This document shows, in pieces, positions 37,882-46,537 of a DNA stretch of 64,000 nucleotides. Below the pieces are notes generated by a model. It saw nothing but the letters and a program-made list of their open reading frames with translations. It did not search any database and was not told the origin of the DNA. Position numbers and translations under genes: made by a program. Every line of letters begins with the position of its first letter. The first letter of the stretch is position 1. The stretch is taken from positions 336,501-400,500 of the forward strand of contig JACRMN010000023.1 in assembly GCA_016214955.1 (NCBI GenBank), given 5' to 3'. The stretch comes from Deltaproteobacteria bacterium. GTDB lineage: Bacteria > Myxococcota > Myxococcia > Myxococcales > Anaeromyxobacteraceae.

Positions 37882-38160
37882 TTGGCAAACACGCGTTCGG
37901 CCGAGAAGAGAAGCCGCCAGGCGGGCAAGCGGCGCCTGCGCAACGTCCAGGTGCGCACCCAGGTGAAGGGGGCCGTGAAGAAGGTCCGCGAGCTCCTCGC
38001 GCAGGGCGACAGCGCCGGCGCCAAGGCGGCGCTCCTTGCCGCCTCTCGCGCGCTCGACTCCGCGGCCTCCAAGGGCGTGCTGCACAAGAACGCCGCCTCG
38101 CGGCGGATCTCCCGCCTGGCGCACGCCGTCGCCCAGGCCGGCAAGCCGGCCGCCAGCTAG
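37882..38160 (+). CDS. rpsT: Small ribosomal subunit protein bS20
   Basis: 92-residue 16S rRNA-binding primary assembly protein of the 30S subunit. Lys/Arg/Ala-rich helical sequence, with the conserved opening MANTRSAEKRSRQAGKRRLRN and closing GVLHKNAASRRISRLA. The start is TTG at 37882 with GAAGAGG about 8 bases upstream; there is no ATG in reach. E. coli rpsT also starts with UUG, which is tied to its autoregulation, so the rare start may be functionally conserved. Its TAG stop overlaps the stop of the convergent lptE-like gene. Confidence 0.96.
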   Translation: MANTRSAEKRSRQAGKRRLRNVQVRTQVKGAVKKVRELLAQGDSAGAKAALLAASRALDSAASKGVLHKNAASRRISRLAHAVAQAGKPAAS

Positions 38161-38627
38161 GGCCGGGCCAGCCGCTCCAGCAGCTCGCGCGCCGCCCCAT
38201 CGGCGGCGCGCGAAAGCGCGATGCGGCGCCTCCCCTCCGACTCCAGGGCGTCCACCCCGGCGACGTAGTCCTCGCTGCGGCGCACCCGCGCCTCGCCCAG
38301 GGTCTTCTCCGCCGTGCGCAGCCGCACCCGCGCCACCAGCGTCAGCCGCCAGGCGGAGGCGCCGGCGGCGATGGGCGCGGTGCCCGACTCCTCCACCTCC
38401 CCCTCGAGCTCGGCCGTCGCGCCGGCGACGCCCTCGGCGCCGCGCCGCGCCAGCTCCCGCCGCAGCGCCGCCGCCAGCAGCGCGCCGGCCTCGGCGTCGG
38501 GGCTGCGGTTGTCGAGGGGCCGCACCCGCACCGCCTCGGCACCGGGCGGGAGGCGCGAGACGCCGGCGCCGAAGCCGTAGCCACAGGCGCCGGCGCCGAC
38601 GAGGAGCAGCAGGACCGCCCGGCGCAC
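38157..38627 (-). CDS. lptE: LptE-like LPS-assembly lipoprotein
   Basis: 156 residues. Type II signal MRRAVLLLLVGAGAC with lipobox AGAC, then GYGFGAG and the start of an LptE-like domain (VRVRPLDNRSPDAEAGALLAAAL). LptE plugs the LptD barrel in the outer membrane during LPS insertion. Sequence similarity in this family is low, so the call leans on length, lipidation and position right after leuS (3-bp gap), as in E. coli leuS-lptE. GTG start at 38627. The stop codon overlaps that of rpsT on the other strand (CTAG). Confidence 0.7.
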   Translation of the reverse strand: MRRAVLLLLVGAGACGYGFGAGVSRLPPGAEAVRVRPLDNRSPDAEAGALLAAALRRELARRGAEGVAGATAELEGEVEESGTAPIAAGASAWRLTLVARVRLRTAEKTLGEARVRRSEDYVAGVDALESEGRRRIALSRAADGAARELLERLARP

Positions 38628-38630
38628 CGC

Positions 38631-41126
38631 CTAGCCCACCACGAAGTTCATGAGGCGCCGGGGGACGAAGACCACCTTGCGGACGGTCTTGCCCTCGAGG
38701 TGGGCCCGGACCCGCTCCTCCTTCTCGGCCAGGGCCCGCACCTCGGCCTCGCCGGCGCCGACGGCGGCCTGCACCTCGCCGCGCAGCTTCCCGTTCACCT
38801 GCACGGCGATGGTCACGGTGTCGGCTGCCACCAGGGCCGGGTCGAAGGTGGGCCAGGGCGCGTCGGCCAGCAGCCGGTCGCGGGCAGGCGCCCCCAGCAC
38901 CTCGTGCCAGAGCTCCTCGGCGGCGTGGGGCGCGAAGGGGCCGAGCAGCGCGGCCACCGCCAGCAGCGCCTCGCGGACCGCGGCCCGCTCGGCGTCGGCC
39001 CTGGGCTCGACGGCGTAGAGCTCGTTGACCAGCTCCATCAGCGCGGCGATGCCGGTGTTGAACTTCAGGTCCGACTCCATCCCCTCGGTGACCTTCTTGA
39101 TGGTCCGGTGGGTGCGGCGCCGCAGCTCCAGGAACGGGCCGGCGGCCTGGGCAGCCAGCGCCGGATCGGCGCCGAAGCAGTCCTGGCGGGCCACGAACAT
39201 GCGCCAGACGCGGGAGAGGAAGCGGAAGAGCCCCTCCACCTGCTCGTCGGACCAGTCGATGTCCTTCTCCGGCGGGGCGGCGAAGAGCATGAACAGCCGG
39301 ACGGTGTCGGCGCCGAACCGGTCCACCATGGGGCCGGGCTGCACCACGTTGCCCCAGCGCTTCGACATCTTCCGGCCGTCGGGCCCGTTGACGATGCCCT
39401 GGGTGACGAGCCGCCGGCAGGGCTCCTTCTCGTGGGTGAGACCCAGCTCGTGCATCACCCGGTGCCAGAAGCGGAAGTAGAGCAGGTGCATCACCGCGTG
39501 CTCGGGCCCGCCCACGTAGGTGTCGATGGGCAGCCAGCGGCGCGCCGCCTCCGGGTCGAAGGGGCGGGTGTCGTCGCGAGGCGAGAGGTAGCGGGCGTGG
39601 TACCAGGACGAGTCCACGAAGGTGTCCATGGTCTCGGTCTCGCGCCGGGCCGCCTTGCCGCAGCGCGGGCAGACCGTGTTCACGAACTCGGGGACCTTGG
39701 CCAGCGGCGGCTCGCCGGTGCCGGTGATGATGGCCTGGGGCGGCAGCAGCACCGGCAGGTCCTTCTCCGGCACCGGGACCGCGCCATGGTCGGGGCAGTG
39801 GATGATGGGGATGGGCGTGCCCCAGTAGCGCTGCCGCGAGAAGCCCCAGTCGCGCAGGTGCCAGCGCACCGTGGGCTCGCCGAAGCCGCCCTTCCTGGCG
39901 TCGGCCCCCATGCGCGCCCGCGCCGGCCCGCTCTGCAGGCCGGTGTAGGGGCCGGAGGCCTCCAGCACGCCGTCCTCGGTGCCGGCCGCCGTGAGGGCGT
40001 CGCCGGGGGGGAGCCTCTCGCCCTTCACCGGCTGGATGACGGTGCGGATGGGGAGCCGGTACTTCCGGGCGAACTCGAAGTCGCGCTGGTCGTGGGCCGG
40101 GACGCTCATCACCGCGCCGGTGCCGTACTCGGCCAGCACGAAGTTGGCGATCCAGACCGGGACCTTCTCGCCGTCGAAGGGGTTGATGGCGTGGGCGCCG
40201 GTGAAGACGCCCTCCTTCTCGGTCCCTTCGCCGGTGCGGGCCAGCGCGTCCACGCCTTTCATCTTCTCGACGAAGGCCCGCACCTCGGCCTGCTGCGCCG
40301 GCCGGGTCACCTGGGCCACCAGCGGGTGCTCCGGTGCCAGCACCACGTAGGTGCAGCCGAAGATGGTGTCCACACGGGTGGTGAAGACCTTGATGGTGCC
40401 GCCCCCCTCGACGGCGAAGTCCACCTCGGCCCCGTCGCTGCGCCCGATCCAGTTGCGCTGCATGGTGGTGACGCGCTCGGGCCAGGCGCCCAGGTCGTCG
40501 AGACCGGCCAGCAGGTCGTCGGCGTAGGCGGTGATGCGGAAGGCCCACTCCGGGATCTCCTTCACCACCACCTGCGCGCTGCAGCGCTCGCAGCGATCGC
40601 CGTCCACCACCTGCTCGTTGGCGATGACGGTGAGGCAGCTGGTGCACCAGTTGGCCTTGCCGGTGCGGCGGTAGACGATGCCCCGCTCCAGCATCTTCAC
40701 GAAGAACCACTGGTTCCAGCGGTAGTACTCGGGATCGCAGGTGGCCAGCTCCCGCTCCCAGTCGAAGCTGTAGCCCATCGACTTCAGGTCCTGCCGGAAG
40801 CTGACGATGTTCTCGCGGGTGCGCTCGGCCGGGTGCTTGCCGTCCTTGAGGGCGGCGTTCTCGGCGGGCAGGCCCAAGGCGTCGAAGCCGATGGGGTGGA
40901 AGACGTCGTGGCCGCGGGCCCGCAGGTAGCGGGCGATGGCGTCGCCGATGGTGTACACGCGGGCGTGGCCCATGTGCATGGCGCCCGACGGGTAGGGGAA
41001 CATCTCCAGCACGTACTTCTTCTCGGCGGAGGGGCGGCGGCCGGCGCGGAAGACGCCGGCCTGCTCCCAGCGCCCCTGCCAGCGTGACTCGATGGAACGG
41101 GGCTCGTAGCGGTCGTTCATGGACAT
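38631..41126 (-). CDS. leuS: Leucine-tRNA ligase
   Basis: 831-residue class Ia synthetase. The HIGH motif appears as HMGH in PYPSGAMHMGHARVY, and KMSKR is present in GRKMSKRWGNVV. The zinc/editing module follows: CTSCLTVIANEQV and CERC in the first insertion, and the CP1 editing domain with TGAVMSVPAHDQRD. The C-terminal tail ends RRLMNFVVG. Start: ATG at 41126 (MSMNDRYEPRSIE), with a second ATG at 41120 possible. No purine-rich ribosome site precedes it; instead GGGG and CCCC tracts form a hairpin, described with the leader. Confidence 0.97.
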   Translation of the reverse strand: MSMNDRYEPRSIESRWQGRWEQAGVFRAGRRPSAEKKYVLEMFPYPSGAMHMGHARVYTIGDAIARYLRARGHDVFHPIGFDALGLPAENAALKDGKHPAERTRENIVSFRQDLKSMGYSFDWERELATCDPEYYRWNQWFFVKMLERGIVYRRTGKANWCTSCLTVIANEQVVDGDRCERCSAQVVVKEIPEWAFRITAYADDLLAGLDDLGAWPERVTTMQRNWIGRSDGAEVDFAVEGGGTIKVFTTRVDTIFGCTYVVLAPEHPLVAQVTRPAQQAEVRAFVEKMKGVDALARTGEGTEKEGVFTGAHAINPFDGEKVPVWIANFVLAEYGTGAVMSVPAHDQRDFEFARKYRLPIRTVIQPVKGERLPPGDALTAAGTEDGVLEASGPYTGLQSGPARARMGADARKGGFGEPTVRWHLRDWGFSRQRYWGTPIPIIHCPDHGAVPVPEKDLPVLLPPQAIITGTGEPPLAKVPEFVNTVCPRCGKAARRETETMDTFVDSSWYHARYLSPRDDTRPFDPEAARRWLPIDTYVGGPEHAVMHLLYFRFWHRVMHELGLTHEKEPCRRLVTQGIVNGPDGRKMSKRWGNVVQPGPMVDRFGADTVRLFMLFAAPPEKDIDWSDEQVEGLFRFLSRVWRMFVARQDCFGADPALAAQAAGPFLELRRRTHRTIKKVTEGMESDLKFNTGIAALMELVNELYAVEPRADAERAAVREALLAVAALLGPFAPHAAEELWHEVLGAPARDRLLADAPWPTFDPALVAADTVTIAVQVNGKLRGEVQAAVGAGEAEVRALAEKEERVRAHLEGKTVRKVVFVPRRLMNFVVG

Positions 41127-41130
41127 GGGG

Positions 41131-41277
41131 GCGGGGATATTACCCCGGACTCCGGCGGGTTGGCATGCGGCAGGCGCCGGGGGTCCGGGGCGGAGCGGCC
41201 CACGAAAAGGAAGAGGGCCTCTCTCGAGGCCCTCCTCCCCCGCGGACCAGCCACGCCCTCCTCGGCGCCGGCTGGTC
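41131..41277 (-). promoter_or_regulatory. Structured leuS leader, candidate attenuator
   Basis: Read 5' to 3' on the minus strand, three structures precede leuS. (1) GACCAGCC/GGCTGGTC, an 8-bp perfect stem at 41245-41277. (2) A 9-bp G+C stem with a 4-base loop at 41213-41234, followed by TTCCTTTTC (41204-41212), which looks like an intrinsic terminator. (3) CCCCGGAC/GTCCGGGG with an inner CCGGCG stem at 41144-41191. The last GGGG can instead pair with CCCC at 41134-41137 across TAATAT, next to the start codon. The alternatives exclude each other, as in attenuators or riboswitches. Confidence 0.4.
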
Positions 41278-41401
41278 TGCTCTCTCTCGGCCGGGGCCGC
41301 CCGCTCCGACACCCGAAACCTTGCGCCCATTCTTTCGACCGTGCGAGTCCGGTATTCGGGGGACCCCCGGCGGAAACTCCCCGGCAGGGGGAGAAAGGGC
41401 G

Positions 41402-41433
41402 AGGCCCCGGCCTCCTGTCGGAGACCGGGGCCT
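41402..41433 (-). terminator. Terminator hairpin after the Ig-like-repeat gene
   Basis: AGGCCCCGG (41402-41410) pairs with CCGGGGCCT (41425-41433), and inner CTCC pairs with GGAG around a TGTC loop. The near-perfect stem lies 25 bp after the stop at 41459 and is followed on the minus strand by CCCTTTCTC. Confidence 0.65.
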
Positions 41434-41458
41434 GCCTGCTGCTTCTTCGATCAGGCGC

Positions 41459-43693
41459 TTACTTGAAGCTCACCGAGGCGCTGGGCGAGGTGGCCCGCGT
41501 ACCGGCCGGGTCGGAGGTCTGGCAGTTCACCGCCGCCGGGCTGGCCGGGGTCGGGGTGGCGCCCGTCGGGACGAGCTGGAACTTGCCGGTGGTGTCCACC
41601 GGGGCCGTGCCGATGAGCCGGGGCACGATGGCCACGCCGCCGCTGGAGATGAGGTAGCAGGAGGCGGTGGTCTGGGTCAGGGCGGCGTTGAACCAGTTGG
41701 TGGACCCGACGATGCTCCAGGCCGACTTGGAGGCGGTGTACTGGGCCCGGCTGATGCTCACCGACTCGTTGCCGCCGAAGATGTCGACGGTGACGGTGGC
41801 CGGGGCCGAGACGGTGCCGGCGGTGTTGGCCACCGTGTAGCGGAAGGTGTCGAGGACCGAGTTCACGCCGGCGTTGGGCCGGTAGGTGATGGTGCCGTCG
41901 GCGTTGGCGGTGGCGGTGCCGCGGCCCGGGGCGGTGGAGATGCGGACGGAGGCCGGGTCGATGGTGGTGCCGGTGCCGGCGGTGTCGTTGAGGAGCACGC
42001 GCACGGTGCGGACGCTGTTCTGCACCATGGCGAAGTTGTCGGCGCTGGCCGTTGGGGGCGGGGCTACGAAGGGAACGGTCAGGGTGACCGTGGCGGTGTT
42101 GGAGACCGCGCCGGTGACGTCCTGGATCACGTACACGAAGCTGTCGGTGCCGCTGGCGCCGAGGGCCGGGGTGTAGGTGACGGTGCCGCCCGAGGCCGCG
42201 GCCACCGCGGTGCCGAGCGACGGCGGCGCGATGACGATGACGCTGAACGTGCCGGCGAAGGCGTCGTTGGCGGAGACGTCGATGGCGGTGGCGCCGCTGC
42301 CGGCCACGGTGAAGGCGTCGGGGTTGGCCACCGGCGGGCCGGCCACGTTCATGGGGTTGCCGGTGCCCACGGTCAGGGAGTCGGTGGCGCTGCCGCCGGC
42401 CGACGAGACCACCGAGATGTTGAGCGGCGGGATGATGCCCACCTGGATGGTGCCGGAGTAGGTCTGCAGCCCGGGGGTGGCGCTCGGGGTCATGATGCCG
42501 CCGCCGATGCCGAGGACCGAGAGGGCCATGGGAGGCGCGGACACGTCGCTGGTGGTGGCGGTGACGGCCAGGGCGCCGGTGGCCGGGTCGTAGGTGGCGC
42601 CGGTGATGTTGACCAGGTCCGTGAGGTTGACGGTCCGGCTGGTCACCGGGTTGCTGGTGACGTTGGTGACGGTGACGGCCGAGGGGGGCACCAGGTCGCT
42701 CGAGTACTCGAGGTGGGCGTAGAAGTTGCCGGCGCCGTCGGTCTTCATCTGCAGCGACGGCGTGTCGGTGCCGGAGAGGATCAGCTTCGAGCCGACCGAG
42801 CTGCGGGCCCACACGTCCACGGTGTTGAGGCCGCTGGCCGGGTTGCGGGAGTAGACGGCCCGCTCGACCTGGAGCGGCAGGGCGATGGGGGCGGTCCACT
42901 TCTGGCCCGTGATCACCGCCAGCGGGGTCTGCAGGAAGGTCTCGCCGGGAACGCCGGTGAAGCCGGCGGGGCCGTCGACGCGGATGAAGTTGGTGCCGAA
43001 GGGGCTGCCGGTGAAGGTGTGGGGGTAGTTGGCGTCGCCGATGAACTGCTCGGCGCCGACGGTCAGGGTCTCCCCCTCGTTGAGGAAGTCCCACTGCAGG
43101 AAGGGGCCGATGCGTCCGCCGAGGGAGCCGTCGAAGTCGAGCAGCGCGCCGAGCGGGATGTCGACGGTGAAGAAGACCGAGGCGCCGGCGCCGGCGGCCT
43201 TGGTGGAGGGCTGCAGGTCGGGGAACACCTCCACGCCGTAGGGGTGCGTGACGGTGTAGGTGCCGGCGATGGGCACGGCCATGCCCACGCGGATGCGGGC
43301 GAAGACCACCTCGTCCCCCCGCGCCGGGGTGCCGGCGGCATTGCCGTAGGCGGCCTCCAGGCCGGCCACGTACCGCAGCTCGAAGGCGCCGCTGGTGAGG
43401 TTGGCGTTGGCGTTCATGTAGAACATCTCGTCGCCGATGTTGCCCGGGAAGCCGGAAGGGTTGGGCGCGATGGGGAAGCACATGGGCGCCAGGCCGGCAG
43501 CCGGGTTGGGCGACTGCACCTGCGACTTGCAGAGGCCGAGCGCCATGCCGTTGAGGTCGCGGTACCAGAGCGGCCAGGTCAGCGCGGGATCGTTGGGGCC
43601 GTGGTCCTGCAGCACGGCGTGAGCGGGGGAGGCGACGAACAGCGCCGCGGCGGCGGCGAGCAGGCTGGTGGTCCTCAGCAATGCGGTTCTCAT
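41459..43693 (-). CDS. Large secreted protein with Ig/cadherin-like repeats
   Basis: 744 residues. Signal peptide MRTALLRTTSLLAAAAALFVASPAHA, cleaved before VLQD. The first 330 residues are a beta-rich domain of unknown family (HPYGVEVFPDLQPS, PHTFTGSPFGTNFI). The C-terminal half holds at least two Big_9/cadherin-like modules (PVANPDAFTVAGSG...GTVTYTPALGASGTDSFVY and TASADNFAMVQNS...GTITYRPNAGVNSVLDTFRY). A last domain contains a Cys pair. No sorting signal or autotransporter barrel is visible. Fewer Ala/Arg residues and more Thr/Ser/Asn than neighbours reflect an exported protein. ATG at 43693 has GGAGGG upstream. Confidence 0.75.
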   Translation of the reverse strand: MRTALLRTTSLLAAAAALFVASPAHAVLQDHGPNDPALTWPLWYRDLNGMALGLCKSQVQSPNPAAGLAPMCFPIAPNPSGFPGNIGDEMFYMNANANLTSGAFELRYVAGLEAAYGNAAGTPARGDEVVFARIRVGMAVPIAGTYTVTHPYGVEVFPDLQPSTKAAGAGASVFFTVDIPLGALLDFDGSLGGRIGPFLQWDFLNEGETLTVGAEQFIGDANYPHTFTGSPFGTNFIRVDGPAGFTGVPGETFLQTPLAVITGQKWTAPIALPLQVERAVYSRNPASGLNTVDVWARSSVGSKLILSGTDTPSLQMKTDGAGNFYAHLEYSSDLVPPSAVTVTNVTSNPVTSRTVNLTDLVNITGATYDPATGALAVTATTSDVSAPPMALSVLGIGGGIMTPSATPGLQTYSGTIQVGIIPPLNISVVSSAGGSATDSLTVGTGNPMNVAGPPVANPDAFTVAGSGATAIDVSANDAFAGTFSVIVIAPPSLGTAVAAASGGTVTYTPALGASGTDSFVYVIQDVTGAVSNTATVTLTVPFVAPPPTASADNFAMVQNSVRTVRVLLNDTAGTGTTIDPASVRISTAPGRGTATANADGTITYRPNAGVNSVLDTFRYTVANTAGTVSAPATVTVDIFGGNESVSISRAQYTASKSAWSIVGSTNWFNAALTQTTASCYLISSGGVAIVPRLIGTAPVDTTGKFQLVPTGATPTPASPAAVNCQTSDPAGTRATSPSASVSFK

Positions 43694-43969
43694 GGGGCCC
43701 TCCGACGGATTGGTGCGGGCGCGCGGCTGTCGGTGGCCGCGTCGCCGGGACGTGCCGGGGGGTGGCCCCCCTGGTGCGGCTAGCCCTCGCTGGCCACGTC
43801 CCGTCCACACCGGCACCGCGGAGAATGGGCGTCCTCCGAGCGTGGGAGCCCCACCTCCGGCGGGTGGGCGCCACCCGTCGCGCCGCTTGCTCCCCGACGA
43901 GGGCCTACCGCCGGGAGGGGCTGCGCTATAGTCCGGCCGCCGAAACGTCCCTCTCCCGGAGCCCACCGC

Positions 43970-45274
43970 ATGTATCCGTCCGTTTACGTCGACCAGATCG
44001 CCGCCCACGAGGGCAAGGAGGTCACGCTCCACGGGTGGCTCCACGGGCGCCGCTCCTCCGGCAAGCTCCACTTCCTCCAGGTGCGCGACGGCACCGGCAC
44101 CATCCAGTGCGTGGTCTTCAAGGGCAACGTCAGCCCGGAGGTGTTCCACGAGGCCGACCACCTGCCGCAGGAGACCAGCCTCTCGGTCACCGGCACGGTG
44201 AAGAAGGACACCCGCTCGCCGCTGGGCTTCGAGCTGGACGTGAGGAGCCTGGCGGTCTTCGCCCGGCCGGCGCGGGAGTTCCCCATCGGCCACAAGGAGC
44301 ACGGCGTCGCCTTCCTCATGGAGCAGCGCCACAACTGGCTCCGCTCCCCGCGGCAGCAGGTGATCCTCCGGGTGCGCCACAGCGTGGTGAAGGCCATTCG
44401 CGACTTCTTCGACGGCCGCGGCTTCACGCTGGTGGACGCGCCCGTCTTCACGCCCGCCGCCTGCGAGGGCACCAGCACGCTCTTCGAGGTCCCCTACTTC
44501 GACCTGGGCAAGGCCTACCTGACCCAGAGCGGCCAGCTCTACATGGAGGCCGGGGCCATGGCGCTCGGCAAGGTGTACTGCTTCGGCCCCACCTTCCGCG
44601 CCGAGAAGTCGAAGACCCGGCGCCACCTCACCGAGTTCTGGATGGTGGAGCCCGAGGTGGCCTACATGGACCTCGACGGCGACATGGAGCTCATGGAGCA
44701 GTTCGTCTCCCACGTGGTGCAGACGGTGCTGCAGAAGCACGAGACCGAGCTGCGCACGGTGCTGGAGCGGGACGTGGAGAAGCTGCGCAAGGTGGTGCCG
44801 CCCTTCCCGCGCATCACCTACACCGAGGCGGTCGAGGTCATCCAGAAGGCCGGCCACCCCATGAAGTGGGGCGACGACATCGGCGGCGACGAGGAGACGG
44901 TGGTGGCCAGCGCCTACGACCGGCCGGTGATGGTGCACCGCTACCCGGCCGAGATGAAGGCCTTCTACTTCAAGAAGGACCCGGGCGATCCCAAGGTGGC
45001 GCTGGGCTGCGACGTGCTCGCGCCGGAGGGGTACGGCGAGATCATCGGCGGCGGCCAGCGCGAGGACGACCTGGCGGTGCTGGAGGCGGCCATCGCGCAG
45101 CACGGCCTGCCCCGCGAGGCCTTCGAGTGGTACCTCGACGTGCGCCGCTACGGCTCGGTGCCCCACGCCGGGTTCGGCATGGGCGTGGAGCGGTGCGTGG
45201 CCTGGATCTGCGGCCTGCACCACGTCCGCGAGACCATCCCCTTCCCGCGCATGATGGAGCGGATCACGCCGTAG
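43970..45274 (+). CDS. asnS: Asparagine-tRNA ligase
   Basis: 434-residue class IIb synthetase. The N-terminal OB-fold anticodon domain ([20 protein letters not shown]) is followed by the catalytic core. Motif 2 is [20 protein letters not shown], and motif 3 contains [16 protein letters not shown]. The [14 protein letters not shown] segment points to asparaginyl rather than aspartyl specificity. ATG at 43970; a TATAGT hexamer at 43927-43932 may be its -10 box. It diverges from the Ig-like gene across a 276-bp gap that otherwise shows nothing clear. Confidence 0.95.
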   Translation: MYPSVYVDQIAAHEGKEVTLHGWLHGRRSSGKLHFLQVRDGTGTIQCVVFKGNVSPEVFHEADHLPQETSLSVTGTVKKDTRSPLGFELDVRSLAVFARPAREFPIGHKEHGVAFLMEQRHNWLRSPRQQVILRVRHSVVKAIRDFFDGRGFTLVDAPVFTPAACEGTSTLFEVPYFDLGKAYLTQSGQLYMEAGAMALGKVYCFGPTFRAEKSKTRRHLTEFWMVEPEVAYMDLDGDMELMEQFVSHVVQTVLQKHETELRTVLERDVEKLRKVVPPFPRITYTEAVEVIQKAGHPMKWGDDIGGDEETVVASAYDRPVMVHRYPAEMKAFYFKKDPGDPKVALGCDVLAPEGYGEIIGGGQREDDLAVLEAAIAQHGLPREAFEWYLDVRRYGSVPHAGFGMGVERCVAWICGLHHVRETIPFPRMMERITP

Positions 45275-45656
45275 CGGCAGGGCGGGCCCGGTCCTCCGAC
45301 GCCCCGCGGCGGGCCGGCCCCGTCGGCTGGGCTTCGGTCCTCCGACGCCCCGCGGCGGGCCGAAGCCGCGCGTGGCGGCCGGGCCTCGGTCCTCCGCACC
45401 CCTCGGCGGGCCGGGTCTCTGCGGGCGCCGTACTGCGACCGGGCGCCGTCCGCAGACCCCGTGCAACGCAACGCGCCGCGCGCCGTCCCGCCACTCCAGC
45501 CTTCAACGCGCGGCGCCGGCGTTGCATCGGCTCATGGGAGCAGCGGATATTTTCCGAACGCCCTTACCCCGCCTCGGGGCGCGGAGGACCGGGCCCTGTG
45601 TTCACCGTGGGTCGCGAGCCGCGAGCCGCGCGCCGCGCAGCCGGTGCGCCGGGCGG
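45275..45656. repeat. Intergenic repeat cluster between convergent genes
   Basis: No gene. A 26-bp G+C-rich element (beginning GGTCCTCCGACGCCCC, ending GGCGGGCC) occurs at 45290-45315 and 45336-45361, with a diverged copy at 45388-45412. An inverted partial copy lies at 45575-45595. Between them GCAACGC (45463-45476 region) and GCGTTGC (about 45521-45527) could form another arm. The element may act as a bidirectional terminator or belong to a dispersed repeat family. Confidence 0.6.
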
Positions 45657-46040
45657 CTACAGCCTCAGGAGCTCCCTCACCGCCGCCACCACCTGGGCCC
45701 CCTGCACCGGCTTCACCAGGTAGCCGGTGACGCCCAGGCTCTCGGCGCGGCGCCGGTCCTCGGCGGCCGACTCGGTGGTGATCATCAGGATGGGAGTGCG
45801 CTGGTGGGCGCCGCCGCTGCGGATCAGCGACACCAGCTTGAGGCCGTCGAGCCGAGGCATGTTGAGGTCGGTGACGACGAGGTCGTAGCGGGCCCCGCCC
45901 TGCAGCTTGCGCCAGGCCTCGGCCCCGTCCGGCGCCTCGTCGGCGCGAATGGAGAGGCGCGAGAGCGCCATGCCGAGCTGGCGCCGCATGGCGGCGCTGT
46001 CGTCCACGACCAGGGCAATGCGGTGCTCCAGCGCGGTCAC
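45657..46040 (-). CDS. Single-domain response regulator, CheY-like
   Basis: 127-residue receiver domain without output domain. Acidic pair D13/D14 (ALVVDDSA), phospho-acceptor D58 (VVTDLNMPRLDG), conserved Thr in MITTES and Lys in YLVKPV are all present, so it should be phosphorylated, most likely by the CheA encoded upstream. GTG at 46040 overlaps the cheW stop as GTGA. It is the last gene of the chemosensory operon. Whether it acts on a flagellar motor or another output cannot be told. Confidence 0.9.
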   Translation of the reverse strand: MTALEHRIALVVDDSAAMRRQLGMALSRLSIRADEAPDGAEAWRKLQGGARYDLVVTDLNMPRLDGLKLVSLIRSGGAHQRTPILMITTESAAEDRRRAESLGVTGYLVKPVQGAQVVAAVRELLRL

Positions 46041-46537
46041 GCCGGCCCCTCGGTCCGTCGCGCCGCCCGGGCCTCCTCCGGGGCCGAGGCCTGGAGCAGC
46101 GCCTTGACGTCGAGGAGCAGCCGGAGCCGCGCCGCCCCCCGCCCGGCCCCGCCGCCGCAGATGCCGAGGAAGAGGCGCGGTCCGCCGGGCGTGAGCCCCT
46201 CGGCAGGGCGCAGCGCCGACCGGGGCAGCCGCACCACGCCGACCACCGCGTCCACCAGCAGCGCGATGGTTCGCCGCCCCACCGCCACCAGCAGGATCCG
46301 CGGCCGCTGGCCCTCCGGGCGGGGCGGCAGGCCCAGGCGGCGGCGGGCGTCCACGGCCGGCAGGGCGGCGCCGCGCAGGTGCACCACGCCGTCCACCCAC
46401 TCCGGGCCGCGCGGGACGGGCACCAGGTCGGTGGCGGGCAGGATCTCCCGCACCCGGCGCAGGTCGATCACGTACTCGGCCTCGCCGACGGCCACGGCGC
46501 AAAGCTCCACCACCGGATCGGCGTTGCCGGGGCTCAC
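46037..46537 (-). CDS. cheW: CheW-like coupling protein
   Basis: 166 residues, one CheW SH3-like domain spanning most of the protein: EYVIDLRRVREILP, WVDGVVHLRGAALPAVDARRRLG and IALLVDAVVGVVRLP. CheW links CheA to chemoreceptors. The last 25 residues (after LLLDVKALLQ) are a charged tail. GTG start at 46537 overlaps the stop of the preceding CheW gene; the 3' end overlaps the response-regulator start, so all three are translationally coupled. Confidence 0.88.
   Translation of the reverse strand: MSPGNADPVVELCAVAVGEAEYVIDLRRVREILPATDLVPVPRGPEWVDGVVHLRGAALPAVDARRRLGLPPRPEGQRPRILLVAVGRRTIALLVDAVVGVVRLPRSALRPAEGLTPGGPRLFLGICGGGAGRGAARLRLLLDVKALLQASAPEEARAARRTEGPA

Noticed and set aside
41203-41400. 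T-box riboswitch upstream of leuS
   Set aside because: Only a partial T-box-like core is seen, with one base missing. No specifier loop with a Leu codon, AGUA/GNUG stem I motifs or proper leader length could be found, so it is kept only as a generic attenuator candidate.
43887-43932. Full sigma-70 promoter for asnS using TTGCTC and TATAGT
   Set aside because: The two hexamers are 34 bases apart, double the workable spacing; only the TATAGT remains a possible -10.
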